From Thermococcus sp. (GTDB taxonomy: Archaea > Methanobacteriota_B > Thermococci > Thermococcales > Thermococcaceae), in assembly GCF_027066465.1 (NCBI RefSeq), contig NZ_JAMONU010000156.1, positions 1 to 7,525 of the forward strand: a stretch of DNA of 7,525 bases. The letters run 5' to 3'. Below are positions 5,492-7,525 of the stretch, one piece after another. The position numbers and the translations under genes are program-made. The notes beneath the pieces were generated by a model that had not been told where the DNA came from, did no database searches, and saw nothing but the letters and a program-made list of their open reading frames with translations. The stretch's first letter is position 1, and the number at the start of each line of letters is the position of its first letter.

Positions 5492-6196
5492 TCACAGCTC
5501 AAAGCTCTGGGGCATCGCCCTGCCAACCACGATGCCGTACTTCTCCACCATACCTGGCTGTATGGCGACGCGGTTGGTGTTGTAGAGGGCGTTGAAAACC
5601 GCCTTGGCGAAGTTAACCGTTGTCCTCGTCTCACCGAGGGTCTGGGACCAGACGTCCTGAACACCGGCAAGGGTGAGTATCTTCTTGCCGACGTCACCTA
5701 TGACCAGTCCAAGACCACGCGGTCCGGGCATGAGCTTGACGCGAACGCTACCCTCCTTGCCCTCGACGGCGAAGGGAATCGAGTGTGGCCTCCTGCACCT
5801 GCACTCCCAGCTTCCACAACCGCGCTTGATTTCGATGAGGTTCATCTTGGCGTAGCTTATGGCCTTCCTGATGGCTATGCCAACTTCCCTTCCGTGACCA
5901 AGTCCAAGGCCGACGTAGCCGTCCCTGTTGCCAACTGCAGCCAAAACGCGGAAGCGAATCCTCCTGCCGCTGTCGGTCATTCTGACGGTGAGAGCGATGT
6001 CAAGCACTTCCTGGTTCTCCCTGAGGTTGACCTCCGGAAGGAGGACATCCACTATCTCCGGCTCCTTTATCTGGTAACCCTTCCTGAATATTTCGTGAAT
6101 GTCAGTTATCTGGCCCTCTTTAACAAGCCTGCCGAGTTTCGTTTTGGGCTCCCACTCCTCAAGAACCCTCTGGGCAATCTCTCTCGGGTCGGTCAT
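5492..6196 (-). CDS. rps5: 30S ribosomal protein S5 (uS5)
   Basis: Small-subunit protein near the mRNA entry site, important for decoding accuracy. It has 234 residues, the archaeal/eukaryotic (RPS2-like) length. An archaeal N-terminal extension (1-60) precedes the dsRNA-binding S5 domain: VRMTDSGRRIRFRVLAAVG (71-89) and RDGYVGLGLGHGREV (91-105). The C-terminal domain contains LMPGPRGLGLVIGDVGKKIL (155-174) and TRTTVNFAKA-like RTTVNFAKA (191-199). A cysteine group, C127, C132 and C134 in GCGSWECRC, lies between them and could be redox or metal related; I cannot say which. The start overlaps the rpl18 stop as ATGA, a four-base overlap implying translational coupling. Its ribosome site is purine-rich GAGGGGGCGAGAG and lacks the GGTG used by its neighbours. 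Confidence 0.97.
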   Translation of the reverse strand: MTDPREIAQRVLEEWEPKTKLGRLVKEGQITDIHEIFRKGYQIKEPEIVDVLLPEVNLRENQEVLDIALTVRMTDSGRRIRFRVLAAVGNRDGYVGLGLGHGREVGIAIRKAISYAKMNLIEIKRGCGSWECRCRRPHSIPFAVEGKEGSVRVKLMPGPRGLGLVIGDVGKKILTLAGVQDVWSQTLGETRTTVNFAKAVFNALYNTNRVAIQPGMVEKYGIVVGRAMPQSFEL

Positions 6197-6798
6197 TCTC
6201 TCGCCCCCTCAAACTTCTCGATTATCTTGGCCTTAACCTCCTCAAAGTGCTTGGGGAGCTTCTCAGGCTCAAGGCCCTTAACGAGGTAGCCACCAAACTG
6301 CCTCCTATAGGCGGTCTCGTCCTCCTCCTTGAGGGCCTTGGCGTAGCTCGCTATGTGCTCGCCCCTTATCCTGTAGTCCTCAGGGAATATCTCCTCGCTG
6401 TGCGGGACGTTGAGACCAGCGTCCACTGCTCCCTTGAGGACGGCGAAGACCGAACTTCCCCTGGTCGGCGGGTGAAGACCTATGTCGAGTATGGCCTCCT
6501 CAACGCCGGCTTTTTTCGCCTTGTAGCCGATGAGCAGTCCGAGGAGGTAAGCACTGGGGGTGTTGCCGGTGTGGCCCTTCCAGCCGAAGTCCCTGATAAG
6601 CTCCCTGGTGTGGGCGGAAACTATCGTCCTGTCGCCCTTCGGGTCGTAGACTACAATCTGCGCTATGTGGTGGTTGAGGCTCTTCCTCACGACGAGCCTC
6701 GGCTTCTTGCTCTTGAGGAGCTTGAGCCTCTTGTGGTAGTTGGTCTTACCCTCTCTCCTCCTCCTGAAGGGAACCCTATACCTTGGTCCTCTCGCCAT
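6193..6798 (-). CDS. rpl18: 50S ribosomal protein L18 (uL18)
   Basis: 5S rRNA-binding protein of the large subunit, 201 residues, the archaeal/eukaryotic (eukaryotic L5-like) form rather than the roughly 120-residue bacterial one. The N-terminus MARGPRYRVPFRRRREGKTNY is the archaeal signature, with YHKRLKLLKSKKPRLVVRKS (21-40) making rRNA contact. ILDIGLHPPTRGSSVFAVLKGAVDAGL (about 103-129) is the conserved core, and the C-terminal half holds GLNVPHSEEIFPEDYRIRGEHIASYAK. The ATG at 6798 follows AAGGAGTGAGGTGAGATAA, where the TGA is the stop of rpl19e; GGTG is six bases from the start. Its own stop overlaps the start of rps5. Confidence 0.97.
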   Translation of the reverse strand: MARGPRYRVPFRRRREGKTNYHKRLKLLKSKKPRLVVRKSLNHHIAQIVVYDPKGDRTIVSAHTRELIRDFGWKGHTGNTPSAYLLGLLIGYKAKKAGVEEAILDIGLHPPTRGSSVFAVLKGAVDAGLNVPHSEEIFPEDYRIRGEHIASYAKALKEEDETAYRRQFGGYLVKGLEPEKLPKHFEEVKAKIIEKFEGARE

Positions 6799-6808
6799 TT
6801 ATCTCACC

Positions 6809-7255
6809 TCACTCCTTCAAGATGCCGTGCTCCTGCATGAACAGGTAGAGCTGCCTCTTGTTCTTGAACTGGCCGCCCTTGGCCCTGATGTAGAGCCTCC
6901 TGTATGTGTGGGCGTCAATCTTGCCCTCGGCCTTGAGCTTCCTGAGTTCTTTTCTCAGGGCCCTTATGGTCATCATCCAGACTTCCTTCTTGCCCATCCT
7001 AGCGGTCTTCTTACCCTTCCTGCTTCCGGGGCCCCTATGTCTTCCTTTCTTCCTCGCCTCGTGGAAGGCCCTCGCCCTAGCCCTGCTCTGACCCTTTATG
7101 GGCTTCTTCTTGATGACGCCGTCGTGGATGAGCCTCTTTATGTCCTCCCTCGTTATTGCTGCGGCAACGTCGTCAATCCTCTCGGGGTCAATCCAAACCC
7201 TGTTCTCACCGCACTTCAAAACCTCAGCGGCAATCCTTCTCTGCATCCTGAGCAT
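6809..7255 (-). CDS. rpl19e: 50S ribosomal protein L19e (eL19)
   Basis: Archaeal/eukaryotic large-subunit protein, 148 residues with the chosen start. It is very basic and mostly helical: an N-terminal globular part (QRRIAAEVLKCGENRVWIDP), a middle GQSRARARAFHEARKKGRHRGPGSRKGKK segment that wraps rRNA, and a C-terminal helix with RALRKELRKLKAEGKID. Start choice: several candidates lie together, GTG at 7264 (overlapping the rpl32e stop), ATG at 7261, ATG at 7255 and ATG at 7246. GAGGTGAT (7267-7260) is the only ribosome site; GGTG to the ATG at 7255 is six bases, the same spacing as its neighbours, while the 7261 ATG overlaps the site itself. A start at 7261 would add only two residues and cannot be excluded. 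The gap to rpl32e is five bases. Confidence 0.93.
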   Translation of the reverse strand: MLRMQRRIAAEVLKCGENRVWIDPERIDDVAAAITREDIKRLIHDGVIKKKPIKGQSRARARAFHEARKKGRHRGPGSRKGKKTARMGKKEVWMMTIRALRKELRKLKAEGKIDAHTYRRLYIRAKGGQFKNKRQLYLFMQEHGILKE

Positions 7256-7260
7256 GAGCA

Positions 7261-7525
7261 TCACCTCGCGTTGAGAACCTTAATCCCGAGCTCCTTGGCC
7301 CTCGCGATTATGAGTTCCCTCTTCCTCGCGCCGACGGTTCCAGCTATCCTCGCTACCTGCCTGGTCGGGTCAAGCTTTTCCAGCTCCTTGAGGTTGTGAA
7401 CGAGGACCTCCTCGTAGCCGCTCGGGTGAAGTCCGCGTACGGCTTTAGGTGAGCTCCACCCTATGCTGGGTGAGCGGGGCTTGCCCTTCTTCTTGAGCCT
7501 CATCTTGCTGTCGATTCCCTTCGGC
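7261..7525 (-). CDS. rpl32e: 50S ribosomal protein L32e (eL32), 5' end beyond the window
   Basis: C-terminal part of an archaeal/eukaryotic large-subunit protein; 88 codons are visible and the frame stays open to the right edge. The visible protein starts PKGIDSKMRLKKKGKPRSPS and continues with IGWSSPKAVRGLHPSG and EEVLVHNLKELEKLDPTRQV, then ARIAGTVGARKRELII, all characteristic of L32e. The methionine at 7503 is internal, because the conserved PKGIDSK precedes it in frame; a gene starting there would be wrong. Archaeal L32e is about 125-130 residues, so about 40 N-terminal residues are missing. It stands first of the visible r-protein run, and its TGA is part of the GAGGTGAT ribosome site of rpl19e. 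Confidence 0.96.
   Translation of the reverse strand, partial: PKGIDSKMRLKKKGKPRSPSIGWSSPKAVRGLHPSGYEEVLVHNLKELEKLDPTRQVARIAGTVGARKRELIIARAKELGIKVLNAR

Noticed and set aside
5465..6289. Long open frame on the plus strand (274 codons) opposite rps5 and the end of rpl18
   Set aside because: It lies wholly antisense to conserved r-protein genes, has no recognisable domain and no good ribosome site. GC-rich third positions on the minus strand remove stops in the antisense frame.
6247..7399. Plus-strand open frames opposite rpl18, rpl19e and rpl32e
   Set aside because: Leucine/proline/serine-rich translations typical of the reverse complement of lysine/arginine-rich ribosomal proteins; no homology recognised.
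7261..7503. An 80-codon gene starting at the ATG at 7503
   Set aside because: Conserved L32e residues PKGIDSK lie in frame before it, so this is the 3' part of rpl32e cut by the window edge.

Overview
The window is a stretch of archaeal chromosome, almost certainly from the order Thermococcales and most like Thermococcus. The r-proteins eL32, eL19, eL34 and eL14 are archaeal/eukaryotic types absent from bacteria. SecY, the archaeal adenylate kinase and the EMC3-like DUF106 protein are archaeal forms. Several proteins (eL14, CMK, SecY) closely match Pyrococcus/Thermococcus sequences as I remember them. Genus is inferred from memory, not from a search.

Every gene lies on the minus strand, so transcription runs from high to low coordinates. 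From the right edge: eL32 (5' end cut off), eL19, uL18, uS5, uL30, uL15 and secY form the tail of the spc-like ribosomal protein operon. A 71-base gap follows, carrying a T6 tract and a TATA-like element. Then come adk and a DUF106 membrane protein overlapping by 8 bases, a 43-base gap with a TATA-like box, and the tight trio eL34-cmk-eL14. A stem-loop spans the eL14 stop codon. The last gene is a short-chain dehydrogenase (SDR) whose 3' end runs off the left edge. No stretch above 72 bases lacks a gene, and I saw no tRNA, rRNA, CRISPR, IS or repeat array.

The cluster joins ribosome building (eight r-proteins), the membrane exit for nascent chains (SecY and the Oxa1/YidC/EMC3-like DUF106 protein) and nucleotide supply (AMP and CMP kinases). 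Genes are joined by 4-8 base overlaps or 0-28 base gaps (10-11 is typical). Nearly all have GGTG 5-7 bases before the start, often fused to the previous gene's stop as TGAGGTG. That regularity decides the starts of secY and eL19.

Most of the window is ordinary, conserved archaeal housekeeping; I do not see a new system. Points worth a second look are the lysine-less P-loop of CMK, the stop/Shine-Dalgarno fusion pattern, enlarged outer loops in SecY, the hairpin over the eL14 stop, and an SDR where I would expect cbf5.
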